The notes: generated by a model from the letters alone, not told the origin. 64,000 nt of DNA from Prochlorococcus sp. AG-459-N19 (GCA_003209375.1 QCRF01000004.1:33628-97627), one strand, 5' to 3'; shown: positions 22,439 to 32,687, counted from the first letter of the stretch. Program-made: numbers and translations.

Positions 22439-23380
22439 ATGAATTCAATCCTAAATTGGTTTTTAATGATACTACCATTTGCACTTTGGGGTACATCAAT
22501 GGCGGCTATGACCCCCTTAGTATCTAGTGCTGGCCCAGAGTTTGTGGCGTCTTTAAGATTACTACCTGCAGGAATTCTTGTTCTAATAACAACATATTTG
22601 TTTAAGAGAGATTTAAAAATCTATAGATGCGATTTGAAGTGGTTTTTAATATTTACCATTGTCGATGCCACTTTCTTTCAATTTTTTCTAACTTATGGTA
22701 TTGAAAAAACTGGAGCAGGTCTAGGTTCTGTCTTAATTGATTCTCAACCGCTTTTGGTAGCTATCTTAGCGAGGGCAATTTTTGGAAATCTAATTAATCC
22801 AATTGGATGGTTAGGACTACTTTTTGGTTTGGGTGGAATAGTATTTTTGGGAGTCCCACAAGAATTTTTAGGAAATTTGTGGTTGATGTCTGATGTTTCT
22901 ATTAATAGTGTCGTTTTTAACTTTGGAGAGCTTTGGATGCTTGCAGCTTCTCTAGCAATGGCATTAGGGACAATTTTAATAAGATTTACTTGTACTAAAA
23001 GTGATCCAGTTGCAGTTACAGGTTGGCACATGGTTTTAGGGAGTTTGCCCTTAATTATTAAGCACTGCTTACAATCAAATTTCAAAATAATTCCAGATTG
23101 GTCACTATTTGATTGGGGACTTATGTCATTTTCAAGTATTTTTGGAGGAGCAGTGGCGTATGGATTGTTTTTCTACTTTGCTAATAATAAAGAAATAACT
23201 GGATTTAGTACTCTTGCATTTTTAACTCCAGTATTTGCTCTTCTCAGTGGAGGTGTTTGGTTAAATGAAAGACTCACAATTGTGCAGTGGGTAGGAGTTG
23301 TGTTTGTTCTTATCTCGGTATTTTTTGTTAGCCAGAGGAAGAGTTTATGGGAAAATAAAATTTCTGATACTACTATTTAA
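22439..23380 (+). CDS. EamA/DMT-family permease
   Basis: About ten TM segments, duplicated EamA pattern. Confidence 0.85.
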   Translation: MNSILNWFLMILPFALWGTSMAAMTPLVSSAGPEFVASLRLLPAGILVLITTYLFKRDLKIYRCDLKWFLIFTIVDATFFQFFLTYGIEKTGAGLGSVLIDSQPLLVAILARAIFGNLINPIGWLGLLFGLGGIVFLGVPQEFLGNLWLMSDVSINSVVFNFGELWMLAASLAMALGTILIRFTCTKSDPVAVTGWHMVLGSLPLIIKHCLQSNFKIIPDWSLFDWGLMSFSSIFGGAVAYGLFFYFANNKEITGFSTLAFLTPVFALLSGGVWLNERLTIVQWVGVVFVLISVFFVSQRKSLWENKISDTTI

Positions 23381-23408
23381 TAAGTGTCTTTTTGTAAAAA
23401 GTCTAATA

Positions 23409-24485
23409 ATGCGAATAGTTTTGATTAGTACTCCAATAGGGTTCTTAGGAAGCGGCAAAGGTGGTGGAGTTGAATTAACTTTAAATTCTTTAGTTTCAGG
23501 TTTAATTTCTTTAGATCATTCCGTTGAGGTTATAGCTCCAAAAAATTCAAAGTTACATGAAAGTGATTTAAAAGCAAAATTACATTTTGTGGAAGGTGAA
23601 GATCAAATTAGTTGGCAGCATCAAGATTACAATGCTCCTGTTAGTATCCCAGACAATTCCCTTTTAGCAGGAATGCTGGAAAAGGCATTGGAAATGGCAA
23701 AAAATGCAGATGTGTTGTTGAACATGTCCTATGATTGGCTACCAATTTGGATGACTCTAAATATTGAGATTCCAATTGCACATATAATTAGTATGGGTTC
23801 TGAAAGCTCGGTTATAAGTAATTTAATTTCAAAGGTATATACTAAATATCCAAATAATTTTGCTTTTCATACAAAAATACAAGCTAATGATTATCCATTC
23901 ATAAAAAAACCAACAATTATTGGTAATGGATTTAATTTAGATAATTATACTTTTCAAGATTCATTTAATGGATCCTTAGCATGGGTTGGGAGAGTGGCAC
24001 CGGAGAAAGGTTTAGAGGATGCTGTTTATGTTGCAAATGAACTAGGCGAAAAACTAAAAGTTTGGGGAGTTACAGAAGATGAGACCTATGCCTCAAGAAT
24101 AGAACAATCTTTTCCTCAAGGAACGATAGATTGGAAGGGTTTTTTATCAACCAATGAATTACAAAAAGAACTCGGTAAATGCAGGGTTTTGCTAAATACT
24201 CCGAAATGGAACGAGGCATATGGGAATGTAATAGTTGAAGCTTTAGCCTGTGGAGTGCCAGTCATAGCATATAAAAGGGGAGGACCTAGTGAAATTATTC
24301 AGCATGGGCAAACAGGATATCTGGTTGATCCTGATGATAAAAAAAATCTGCTTTCCTATGTGGAAATTATTGAAAAAATAAAGCGCAAGAATTGTAGAGA
24401 ATGGGTAGAAAAAAATGCTTCCACAGATATATTTGCTAGCAAGGTTGTGAATTGGCTTAATAAGGTAATAAACGAATATAAGTAA
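23409..24485 (+). CDS. glycosyltransferase, GT4-like
   Basis: Starts at internal Met MRIVLISTPIGFLGSGKGGGVELTLN; NEAYGNVIVEALACGVPVIAYKRGGPSEIIQHGQTGYLV. Confidence 0.9.
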   Translation: MRIVLISTPIGFLGSGKGGGVELTLNSLVSGLISLDHSVEVIAPKNSKLHESDLKAKLHFVEGEDQISWQHQDYNAPVSIPDNSLLAGMLEKALEMAKNADVLLNMSYDWLPIWMTLNIEIPIAHIISMGSESSVISNLISKVYTKYPNNFAFHTKIQANDYPFIKKPTIIGNGFNLDNYTFQDSFNGSLAWVGRVAPEKGLEDAVYVANELGEKLKVWGVTEDETYASRIEQSFPQGTIDWKGFLSTNELQKELGKCRVLLNTPKWNEAYGNVIVEALACGVPVIAYKRGGPSEIIQHGQTGYLVDPDDKKNLLSYVEIIEKIKRKNCREWVEKNASTDIFASKVVNWLNKVINEYK

Positions 24486-24500
24486 AATAAATTCATTTAA

Positions 24501-26306
24501 ATGATTCCTATTAACGCAAAAAAAAGGCTCATAACCCTATTGATAATTTTAATTTCCGGGATCATCATATTTATTTTAGGTTTAGGTACTACAGGACTGG
24601 TGGATGAAACGCCCCCTTTATTTGCTGGTGCGGCAAGGGCAATGAGTGAATCTGGCGACTGGATAACTCCAAAAGTCAATGGAATGTTTCGCTTTGATAA
24701 GCCTCCATTAATTTATTGGCTAATGGGTTTTTTTTACTCATTACCGAAAAACGAGATTTGGGATAGTTTAGGGACACTCTCAGCAAGACTCCCTTCTGCT
24801 TTGGGATCATTATTTTTAATGTTGATGATTGGAGATACTTTGTTTTGTTGGCCACAGAAGGGTGATAGGCAACTACTCACTCCTATAGTTTCATCATTAG
24901 GCTTTGCCTTATCTCCACTAATAATTATCTGGAGTAGAACTGCAGTCAGTGATGCCCTTTTAACTGGAACTTTAGGGATTAGCCTACTTTTGTTTTGGAG
25001 ACGAATGGCAAGTGAAAATAATGACCTATGTATTTCTGCGTGGGTATTTTTAGGTTTTGCAATTTTAACTAAAGGACCTGTTGCATTTGTTTTGGCATTA
25101 TTGACTGTTACATCTTTTTTGTTTAGTCAGAAGAATTGGAAAAAGTTGCTTCGTAAGATAAATCCTAAGAAAGGTTTTTTAATAACAATATTAATAAGTG
25201 TTCCGTGGTACATATTAGAACTTATAAAAGAGGGCAAGCCTTTTTGGGACAATTTTTTTGGTTACCATAACTTTCAAAGATATACCTCAGTTGTCAACAA
25301 TCATGCAGAACCATTCTGGTTTTTTCTTTTCATTATGATATTGGCTTCATTACCATTCACACCTTTTTTGTATCATGGGATATTCAAAGCCTTTATGGAT
25401 TTATTGAAAAGTTCAAAAGAAAATTGCAATACTAACGACAGCCTTTTTACATATTCTTTATGTTGGTTAACATCAGTTTTAATTTTCTTTAGTCTGTCTG
25501 CTACGAAACTTCCAAGCTATTGGCTGCCAGCAATTCCAGCAGCGGCAATCTTAATTAGTAATAGCTTTATAAACTTAACAAATTCAAAGAAAAGTAATCT
25601 ATATTTATGGCTTTTTAATTTTTTAATTTTGTTTGGCGTCTCAATGGCATTCTTTTTTTCAAATAATTGGTTAAATTTAATTAATGATCCTGAAATGCCT
25701 AATCTTGCATCTGAATTAATAAGCTCTGGGGTAATTTTTAAAGCAAAATTGTTCTTCTCTTCATTTACACTTCTTGCAATAATTTTATTTTATCTAAACT
25801 CTAAAAGTATCCTTTTTTACCTTCAAGTTTTTCTGTTAATTGGGCAATCTTTCTTGATGTCACCAATTAGAAAATTAGCGGATACCTCAAGACAATTACC
25901 TTTAAGGAATATCTCAGAATTAATTTTAGATGTTCGTGAGGGTAGGGAAACTTTAGCAATGATTGGGATTAGAAAGCCTTCATTACATTATTATTCTAGG
26001 CAAATAGTTTTTTATGAACCAAATACAGAAGAGGGATTAATTAATTTGTCAGACAGGTTAACTAATGACAGGAGAGAAAATTATTATGATCAACCCGATT
26101 ATGAATACAAATCTCTATTGGTTGTGATAGACGAATTCTCTTCCCGCCAAAAGCAATGGTCAAAAATTAATCGTCAAAAATTGGGTAAATTTGGAATTTA
26201 TAATTTATGGCGAATTCAAAAAAGTGATTTAAATAAGTATTCGAAATTTTTATTGAATAGTGGTTTTAAATCTAGCTGGAAAAATAGAAAAGTTGAAAAT
26301 TTTTAA
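24501..26306 (+). CDS. PMT/ArnT-like membrane glycosyltransferase
   Basis: 601 aa, DETPPLFAGAARAM and FRFDKPPLIYWLMG motifs of the PMT/ArnT family. Confidence 0.85.
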   Translation: MIPINAKKRLITLLIILISGIIIFILGLGTTGLVDETPPLFAGAARAMSESGDWITPKVNGMFRFDKPPLIYWLMGFFYSLPKNEIWDSLGTLSARLPSALGSLFLMLMIGDTLFCWPQKGDRQLLTPIVSSLGFALSPLIIIWSRTAVSDALLTGTLGISLLLFWRRMASENNDLCISAWVFLGFAILTKGPVAFVLALLTVTSFLFSQKNWKKLLRKINPKKGFLITILISVPWYILELIKEGKPFWDNFFGYHNFQRYTSVVNNHAEPFWFFLFIMILASLPFTPFLYHGIFKAFMDLLKSSKENCNTNDSLFTYSLCWLTSVLIFFSLSATKLPSYWLPAIPAAAILISNSFINLTNSKKSNLYLWLFNFLILFGVSMAFFFSNNWLNLINDPEMPNLASELISSGVIFKAKLFFSSFTLLAIILFYLNSKSILFYLQVFLLIGQSFLMSPIRKLADTSRQLPLRNISELILDVREGRETLAMIGIRKPSLHYYSRQIVFYEPNTEEGLINLSDRLTNDRRENYYDQPDYEYKSLLVVIDEFSSRQKQWSKINRQKLGKFGIYNLWRIQKSDLNKYSKFLLNSGFKSSWKNRKVENF

Positions 26307-26554
26307 CAAAGCCTTCTCTTGAGAAGAGCCTTTTTTAGATCATCAAGGCTGCACTTGCTTGGGATATCGATATTATTCAAATCTTCCATTAATGCTAGAT
26401 CGATGACAGAATCTTCGGCTAAAAAACTAAAAACTTCATTAATGCTTATTCCCATATCTTGAGCCATCTCTGAGATAAGCCTTAGAGTCTCCCTCCTCAC
26501 AGAAATCCTGAGATTTAAGGGGATAAATTCATTTTCAGGGTTTGCTGACTTCAT
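26303..26554 (-). CDS. small ribbon-helix-helix-like hypothetical protein
   Basis: 83 aa, 'LNLRISVRRETLRLISEMAQDMGISINEVF' resembles RHH/CopG. Confidence 0.45.
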   Translation of the reverse strand: MKSANPENEFIPLNLRISVRRETLRLISEMAQDMGISINEVFSFLAEDSVIDLALMEDLNNIDIPSKCSLDDLKKALLKRRLC

Positions 26555-26635
26555 AACCTAAATCTTAAGACATTATTTAGTTATCAGGATATAAACTTTA
26601 CAATATTCATTAATCATGCTCAAAGGAAGCTCCCC

Positions 26636-27505
26636 TTAAGTTGCTTCCATAAATAAATTCATAAATATTTTTAATAGGGGAATTGTAATTATTGAAATTA
26701 AAGTTGTAGTAAAAAGGATTTTTGAAGCGATTTGTTGTTTTACACCATAAGCCTCTGCCATTAATATCGTGGATATTGCTGTTGGGGTCCCTGCCTGAAG
26801 AATTATTGCTGATGTTTGATAGAAATTAAAATCTAAATATTTGCACACTAAAAAAATAATAAAAGGAAGAATAAATAATTTTAATAAAATTGAAAATTTA
26901 ATTTCTTCATTTAGATCTAAAATCTTTCCCTTTTGATTTGTTATTATTCCAAGTCTTGTTCCCACAATTATTATTGCCAATGCAATAACTACTCTTGCAG
27001 GAATCCAAAGGTAGTTGCCTAGAATTTCATCTATTTGGAAATAATATGCAAAAAGTACACCAATAATTCCTCTTGATGCAGGACTATTTATTAATGCATT
27101 TAATAATCCATTTATATTTAGGATGTTCTTATTTTTGGATTTTTCTTGAAGAAAAAAAGGTCCAAATATCCAAGCGAAAAGTGTTGTTCCCAAATCAAAT
27201 CCTATAGTGAAATTAATAGTTGTTGAAGGTAGAAGAGCCATCGCAATGGGTATTCCAAGAAATGATGTATTGCCTATTAGGCCTGCCAGCTGCAATGTGT
27301 AATTTGGAAGCCTTTTTTTAAATATTGGGATTAAATTTATTAAAACTATTAAAAATCCAATTAGGGAGAATGCTAAAAATGCACTTTTAATTAGGTTTAT
27401 GTCAATACCTTCCTTTAATAGGAGACCCATTACACTTAATGGAATGCCAAATCTTATTAGAGGTATCGCAATATATTTTGAAATCTTTGGATTCTTTTTC
27501 CCCAT
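26636..27505 (-). CDS. AEC (auxin efflux carrier)-family permease
   Basis: Multipass; 'LQLAGLIGNTSFLGIPIAMALLP', 'TPTAISTILMAEAYG'. Confidence 0.8.
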   Translation of the reverse strand: MGKKNPKISKYIAIPLIRFGIPLSVMGLLLKEGIDINLIKSAFLAFSLIGFLIVLINLIPIFKKRLPNYTLQLAGLIGNTSFLGIPIAMALLPSTTINFTIGFDLGTTLFAWIFGPFFLQEKSKNKNILNINGLLNALINSPASRGIIGVLFAYYFQIDEILGNYLWIPARVVIALAIIIVGTRLGIITNQKGKILDLNEEIKFSILLKLFILPFIIFLVCKYLDFNFYQTSAIILQAGTPTAISTILMAEAYGVKQQIASKILFTTTLISIITIPLLKIFMNLFMEAT

Positions 27506-27631
27506 AAAAAAACCAAAGATTAAGAAAGGGATAATATTTATGAAGAGAGAGTAGATGCTATTAATTAAATATTTGTTAAAGCAATATTAACTTGCCGAGG
27601 TGCAGTAAAAATTTTTTTTATTATTGAGAAT

Positions 27632-27886
27632 TTAAATTATTTTCCAGATTGCTTTGTCAGGAATTAGAGGAGATTTATATAAATTTTCTGGTTCTGTAGT
27701 CATAACTCTCCATGTAGGAACCCTACAAGTTATGTAAGCAGGGCTTTCTATTAGAACTCCTGGTTTCTCATCAAATGTACAAGTAAAACCTTCTTTCCAA
27801 TACCCACCATTATTAAGGCTACCTTTAAACCAAACCCAGCATTTTGAAGTTTTCAAGATCAGAAAATTTTTGTTTATCTTAATCAA
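27632..27886 (-). CDS. small hypothetical protein
   Basis: 84 aa ORF, Cys/Trp-rich, no recognised domain. Confidence 0.45.
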   Translation of the reverse strand: MIKINKNFLILKTSKCWVWFKGSLNNGGYWKEGFTCTFDEKPGVLIESPAYITCRVPTWRVMTTEPENLYKSPLIPDKAIWKII

Positions 27887-27934
27887 TATTTAAGTAATAA
27901 ATCTAAAGTTTATTACTTTTAAAAATTATTTTAA

Positions 27935-28198
27935 TCACTTTATGTTTTTTGAAAAATATATTTTAAAAATTAATATCAACAGATTTAAGGTAAGGGTAAT
28001 TAAATTTGCTATCAATATTGGCGTAGATGAAATTTTATAACCGTAAATAATCCAAGACAATACACCTATGATGAACATTATTAGTGTTGTTAAAGAAACA
28101 TCATCTGCCTTTTTTGTGTTTAAAGTTTTTATCAATTGAGGAAGAAATGCCGCTGTTGTTAAAATCGCTGCAAAATATCCAAATATATCTTCATTCAT
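27935..28198 (-). CDS. SemiSWEET/MtN3-like PQ-loop transporter
   Basis: 87 aa, three TM, 'AFLPQLIKTLNTKKADDVSLTTLIMFIIGVLSWIIYG'. Confidence 0.85.
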   Translation of the reverse strand: MNEDIFGYFAAILTTAAFLPQLIKTLNTKKADDVSLTTLIMFIIGVLSWIIYGYKISSTPILIANLITLTLNLLILIFKIYFSKNIK

Positions 28199-28214
28199 AA
28201 AAATATTTTAAAAA

Positions 28215-28949
28215 TTATTCTTTAATAAAATCATTCAAAAATCCCAAGGGATCCCTCATGTTTGATGAATATCCAAGCACATCATTTGAAAAAAATTTAT
28301 AAATAATTTGATCTTTATTGTTCATTAGAAAAGAAGCCCCTCTTTGAGGAAGGTATTCTTCATTAAGAATATAATCACTCCAATTTTGAATAATTTCATT
28401 CATATTATTTAATCTAAATGTTGCTAATTCAAATGGTCTCAAATAGCCATCCCCGAAAACCTGTCTGAATGAATTACCTGAAAATTTTAGGAATTTTAAA
28501 ACTTCAATTTTGTCAAATTCTGAGTAGATTTGCTTAGCTTGAGGGTCTCCTAAATAACCCCTAATAACTTCTTTGATTGTTTTAAAAGAATTTATTCCAG
28601 ATAGCATCAAAAACATATTTATCCAACCTCCTAAACCAATATCTAATCCTTTTGAAACTTCAAGATTTTTATGAATTTGGTTATTAGAAACGACTATTAA
28701 ATTTTCTTCACGAAAGCCAGTAAAGTTACAGAATTTTTCTTTTCCATTTTGGTTTCCAATAGCAATTGCAAAAATATCTAAATTTCTATCTTGATTATTA
28801 TCGATAAAATTTTTTAAATTTATTGCATATTCAAAGCTATCAAAATCTCCTAATAAACCAAATAAAATAATTAATTTAAATTTTTTTTCTCCTTTTAAAT
28901 TATATTTTTCAATAATATTTTCGATATTATTTTTAAATTTGTAAGTCAC
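28215..28949 (-). CDS. AhpC/TSA-like (PrxL2-type) protein
   Basis: 'IAIGNQNGKEKFCNFTGFREENLIVVSN', 'GDGYLRPFELATFRLNNMNEI', 'QRGASFLMNN'. Confidence 0.6.
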   Translation of the reverse strand: MTYKFKNNIENIIEKYNLKGEKKFKLIILFGLLGDFDSFEYAINLKNFIDNNQDRNLDIFAIAIGNQNGKEKFCNFTGFREENLIVVSNNQIHKNLEVSKGLDIGLGGWINMFLMLSGINSFKTIKEVIRGYLGDPQAKQIYSEFDKIEVLKFLKFSGNSFRQVFGDGYLRPFELATFRLNNMNEIIQNWSDYILNEEYLPQRGASFLMNNKDQIIYKFFSNDVLGYSSNMRDPLGFLNDFIKE

Positions 28950-29089
28950 GATGTTTTAAATGTTTTATAAAATATTCTCAAAAAATTTTTCTTACTTAAA
29001 TTAGTATAAAATTTTACACGAAAAAGTTTTTAAAGAAATTAATTTAATGTTTTTAGATTTTATTATTTTAATGTAAACATTTTGAAGTT

Positions 29090-29614
29090 ATGACTGTAGG
29101 AATTTATTACGCAACTACAACTGGAAAAACTGAAGACGTAGCTGATCGTCTTCACAACTTTATTTCTTCAGCGGAAGCACCTAAAGATGTATCTGATGTG
29201 GATGATCTTTCAGAATTTGAAAATCTTGATGGAATTATCTGCGGGATACCTACTTGGAATACTGGCGCCGATGAAGAAAGATCGGGAACTGCATGGGATT
29301 CAATCTTAGAGGATATTGGCGAACTAAGTTTATCAGGAAAAAAAGTTGCAATTTTTGGTTTAGGAGATTCTTCTACATATACAGAAAACTATTGTGATGC
29401 AATGGAAGAACTTCATAGCTATTTCACAAAAGCAGGCGCCGAAATGGTCGGTTATGTAGATAAATCTTCTTATACATTTGATGAGTCTAAAAGTGTTATG
29501 GGAGAAAGCTTTTGTGGATTACCTCTTGATGAGGATAGTGAATCAGATTTGACCGATTCACGTCTTGAAACATGGGCTGCTCAACTTAAGGGTGAAATCC
29601 CTTCATTGGCGTAA
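29090..29614 (+). CDS. isiB: flavodoxin
   Basis: MTVGIYYATTTGKTEDVADRL FMN-binding loop, GIPTWNTGADEERSGTAWDS, GLGDSSTYTENYCDAM. Confidence 0.95.
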   Translation: MTVGIYYATTTGKTEDVADRLHNFISSAEAPKDVSDVDDLSEFENLDGIICGIPTWNTGADEERSGTAWDSILEDIGELSLSGKKVAIFGLGDSSTYTENYCDAMEELHSYFTKAGAEMVGYVDKSSYTFDESKSVMGESFCGLPLDEDSESDLTDSRLETWAAQLKGEIPSLA

Positions 29615-29689
29615 GCTTTCTCAGATATTACTTCCCTAATTTGTAACATTTGTTCTTTCACAATATGTTTTTTTTACAAAAGTAATTAA

Positions 29690-29721
29690 ATCTGTAAAGA
29701 ACGTGTAAAAACTTTACAGAT
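29690..29721. promoter_or_regulatory. perfect 10-bp inverted repeat between flavodoxin and pcb
   Basis: ATCTGTAAAG-aacgtgtaaaaa-CTTTACAGAT; no T-tract follows. Confidence 0.6.
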
Positions 29722-29757
29722 AAGCAATATGCTCAATTTGCTGTTTACTTAAATCAA

Positions 29758-30816
29758 GTGTTACAAACTTACGGAAAATCTGATGTCACCTATGACTGGT
29801 ACGCAGGGAATTCTGGTGTTGTTGGCCGTTCAGGTAAATTCATAGCTGCCCATGCTGCCCATGCAGGCCTAATGATGTTCTGGGCAGGAGCTTTTGGATT
29901 ATTCGAATTGGCTCGTTACGATGCCAGTATTCCGATGGGTGCACAGAAAGCGATTGTTTTGCCTCATCTAGCGGGTATTGGAATTGGTGGCGTTGAAAAT
30001 GGTGTTATTACTGAACCATATGGAATTGTTGTAATTTGCACATTACATCTAATTTTCTCAGCAGTACTGGGTGCTGGGGGATTATTACATTCCAACAAAT
30101 TTGCAGGAGATCTTGGAGACTACCCAGAAAATAGTAAGCCACAAAAATTTGATTTCGAATGGGATGATCCAGATAAATTAACTTTTATTCTTGGTCATCA
30201 TCTTATCTTTCTTGGGCTTGGAGCAATTATGTTCGTTGAATGGGCTCGTATTCATGGAATTTACGATCCAGCAATAGGATCTACAAGACAAGTTATTTAC
30301 AATTTAGATATTGCCGCTATCTGGAATCATCAATTCGATTTTTTAAAAATAGATAGTCTTGAAGATGTTATGGGAGGACATGCTTTCCTAGCTTTCCTTG
30401 AAATAATTGGAGGAGTTTTCCATATTTGTACTAAACAATTTGGAGAATATACAGAATTTAAAGGGAAAGGATTACTTGGAGCTGAGGCAATTTTGTCATA
30501 TTCAGTTGTTGGTGTTTCTTATATGGCTTTTGTTGCTGCTTTTTGGTGTGCTTCAAATACAACCATATATCCAATCGATCTATATGGAGAACCCTTAAAG
30601 CTTCAATTTGAATTCGCTCCTTATTTTACTGATACAGTAGATTTAGGTTCAGGAGCTTATAGCTCAAGAGCTTGGCTTGCTAATACTCATTTTTATTTGG
30701 GTTTCTTTTTCTTACAAGGTCATCTTTGGCACGCACTAAGAGCAATGGGATTTGACTTTAAGAAAATTGGCCAAGCTTTTGACAATATTGAAAATACAAA
30801 AATTACTCAAAATTAA
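29758..30816 (+). CDS. Pcb divinyl-chlorophyll a/b-binding antenna protein (GTG start)
   Basis: LQTYGKSDVTYDWYAGNSGVVGRSGKFIAAHAAHAGLMMFWAG; CP43/IsiA-like six-TM layout without the long luminal loop. Confidence 0.95.
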   Translation: MLQTYGKSDVTYDWYAGNSGVVGRSGKFIAAHAAHAGLMMFWAGAFGLFELARYDASIPMGAQKAIVLPHLAGIGIGGVENGVITEPYGIVVICTLHLIFSAVLGAGGLLHSNKFAGDLGDYPENSKPQKFDFEWDDPDKLTFILGHHLIFLGLGAIMFVEWARIHGIYDPAIGSTRQVIYNLDIAAIWNHQFDFLKIDSLEDVMGGHAFLAFLEIIGGVFHICTKQFGEYTEFKGKGLLGAEAILSYSVVGVSYMAFVAAFWCASNTTIYPIDLYGEPLKLQFEFAPYFTDTVDLGSGAYSSRAWLANTHFYLGFFFLQGHLWHALRAMGFDFKKIGQAFDNIENTKITQN

Positions 30817-30828
30817 TTTAAACTTAAA

Positions 30829-30863
30829 AAAAACCTCTCCTCAAACAGAGAGGTTTTTTTTTG
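30829..30863. terminator. Rho-independent-type terminator downstream of pcb
   Basis: AAACCTCTC-loop-GAGAGGTTT followed by T-run. Confidence 0.85.
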
Positions 30864-30892
30864 TAGAATTATTTCACTTATTCAAAAAATTA

Positions 30893-31546
30893 ATGGATAA
30901 TATAAAAGAAATCAATTGTAAGGAGCTTTTCAGAAATGCTTATGAAAATAGGTATACCTGGAAGGATGATTTTCATGGTTACCAAGGTAAATGTACCTTC
31001 TTAACTAATCATAGTATTCATAAAGGTAACTTCATATTAGGGAAAGACTTTAAACCAAATATTCAAAAAATAGAAGATGAGAATGTTATTAAAAGTATTG
31101 CCTCTCAGTTATTTGAAGTATGTATACATAGGGTAAAAAGAGAATTCGATTTTGTGCATTCAGAAAATAATTTTAATTTACTAAAAAAATCTGAAAGTGG
31201 GATTGAAATGAGTGTTTCAGGTAAGAATCAAGGTGATAAATATAGAGTTAAAAATAACTGTATTAATATGGTCTACAGAAAAATTCATGGAACTATAATT
31301 GAAATTTTTGTTGAAGAATTTTTAGATACAGGAACAGGTGCCCTCAGTAAAAAATATAGTAGTCAACAAATTAATTCGGATACACTTGAGGCAAATTCTC
31401 AAAAATTGGAATACGAGGATGAATTTCTAAGTATGGGTAAAGACGATTATTGGATATTAAATTCGAGGACAATAAAATACTTAAACCAAAATCAAGAAAA
31501 AGAAACGCAAAAGTTTCTTTTTGAGGATCTATGCTTATTAACTTAG
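30893..31546 (+). CDS. DUF3386-like cyanobacterial protein
   Basis: From internal Met: 'FRNAYENRYTWKDDFHGYQGKCTF' pattern; upstream part of ORF overlaps pcb. Confidence 0.7.
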   Translation: MDNIKEINCKELFRNAYENRYTWKDDFHGYQGKCTFLTNHSIHKGNFILGKDFKPNIQKIEDENVIKSIASQLFEVCIHRVKREFDFVHSENNFNLLKKSESGIEMSVSGKNQGDKYRVKNNCINMVYRKIHGTIIEIFVEEFLDTGTGALSKKYSSQQINSDTLEANSQKLEYEDEFLSMGKDDYWILNSRTIKYLNQNQEKETQKFLFEDLCLLT

Positions 31547-31550
31547 TTTT

Positions 31551-31796
31551 TTATTCAACCAATCTAAACCCTTTATCAAGTAGTTTTTGATATAGGAGTC
31601 TTGCTCTAAAAGCTAGAATTTGCTCTTCATTTTCATTACTAATTACATGAAAGTAATTATTATCTAATTTATTTTTGCTAAAGCATACATTTGCTTCACC
31701 TAATCTTAAAGTCCAATTCTCTTCATTAGCTAAATGTTGATTAGGTCCAAGATCCCAAGGACATTTTTCAGGATATTTTTCTCTTTTAGAACCCAT
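31551..31796 (-). CDS. small conserved hypothetical protein
   Basis: 81 aa, WTLRLGEANVCFSKNKLDNNYFHVIS. Confidence 0.5.
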   Translation of the reverse strand: MGSKREKYPEKCPWDLGPNQHLANEENWTLRLGEANVCFSKNKLDNNYFHVISNENEEQILAFRARLLYQKLLDKGFRLVE

Positions 31797-31897
31797 ATGG
31801 TTAATTTTAACTACCCAATATTAGTAAAAATTTAAAAGTATGGCTATGAAAAATAGACGTTAACTTTTTCAAAGAGTTGTTTAATGTAATTAAAAAT

Positions 31898-32536
31898 TTA
31901 CTCTTTAGAAGCAATTAAACAATAAAAAGGGTCTTTATTTAAAAAATTAAAGATATTAAGTGCTGGTTCAGTAAACTTTTTGATAATTTTGGGCTCATTA
32001 AATCCGTTTGAGATTAATACTTTTCTTACATACTTGACCCTTTCTTCTTCAGTAGATGAAGTCCATATTTTAGGAGCTTTATGCCAAAATGCTCTGTTTG
32101 AAAAAGAAATAATAACCTTGCCATTTCTGCTCAATATTCTTGCAATCTCTTTGGTTAAATTCTCTGGATATTGTAAATATTGCCATGCTGCGACCATTAA
32201 GCAAAAATCAATGCTTTCATTGCCTAAAGGAATTTCTTGATTTAAATTGAAATTTTGTATCCAATAAGTATCAAAAATTTTGTTTTTCTCAAGTTCCTGT
32301 TTGTTTAATCCATGTCCAATAACCTTTTTATATTTTTTCTCTTGAGGTAAATAACTATCCCAGCTGGACATTAAATCTAGTACAATTGAATAGTCTGAAA
32401 TTTCTTTTTTATAAACATTTGATAGATATTGCCTGAAGTTTGCATCTAAATGATAAACAAATTTTGGGTCAGAATAAAATTCTTCATCATTGCTTTCATC
32501 AAGTTTTTTTCTTTGATAATTATTTAAAACTTCCAA
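31898..32536 (-). CDS. SAM-dependent methyltransferase-like protein
   Basis: 'VLDLMSSWDSYLPQEKKYKKVIGHGLNKQEL', 'SIDFCLMVAAWQYLQYPENLTKEIARILSRNGKVIISFSNR'. Confidence 0.75.
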   Translation of the reverse strand: MEVLNNYQRKKLDESNDEEFYSDPKFVYHLDANFRQYLSNVYKKEISDYSIVLDLMSSWDSYLPQEKKYKKVIGHGLNKQELEKNKIFDTYWIQNFNLNQEIPLGNESIDFCLMVAAWQYLQYPENLTKEIARILSRNGKVIISFSNRAFWHKAPKIWTSSTEEERVKYVRKVLISNGFNEPKIIKKFTEPALNIFNFLNKDPFYCLIASKE

Positions 32537-32687
32537 AATGACTACTAAGTGATGTAATTCAAATTTAGTAAATAGATATTCATATTGTGATTTACAAATA
32601 TATTTTGCATTTAATTAATTAAAGATTTTTAGAAAAGCTAGACATTTATTAAAAAAAAGTTAAATTAATAATTAATGATTTTTTAAA

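Noticed and set aside
29690-29721. Inverted repeat as a Rho-independent terminator
   Set aside because: Stem is not followed by a T-run (next bases aagcaat); kept as regulatory candidate instead.
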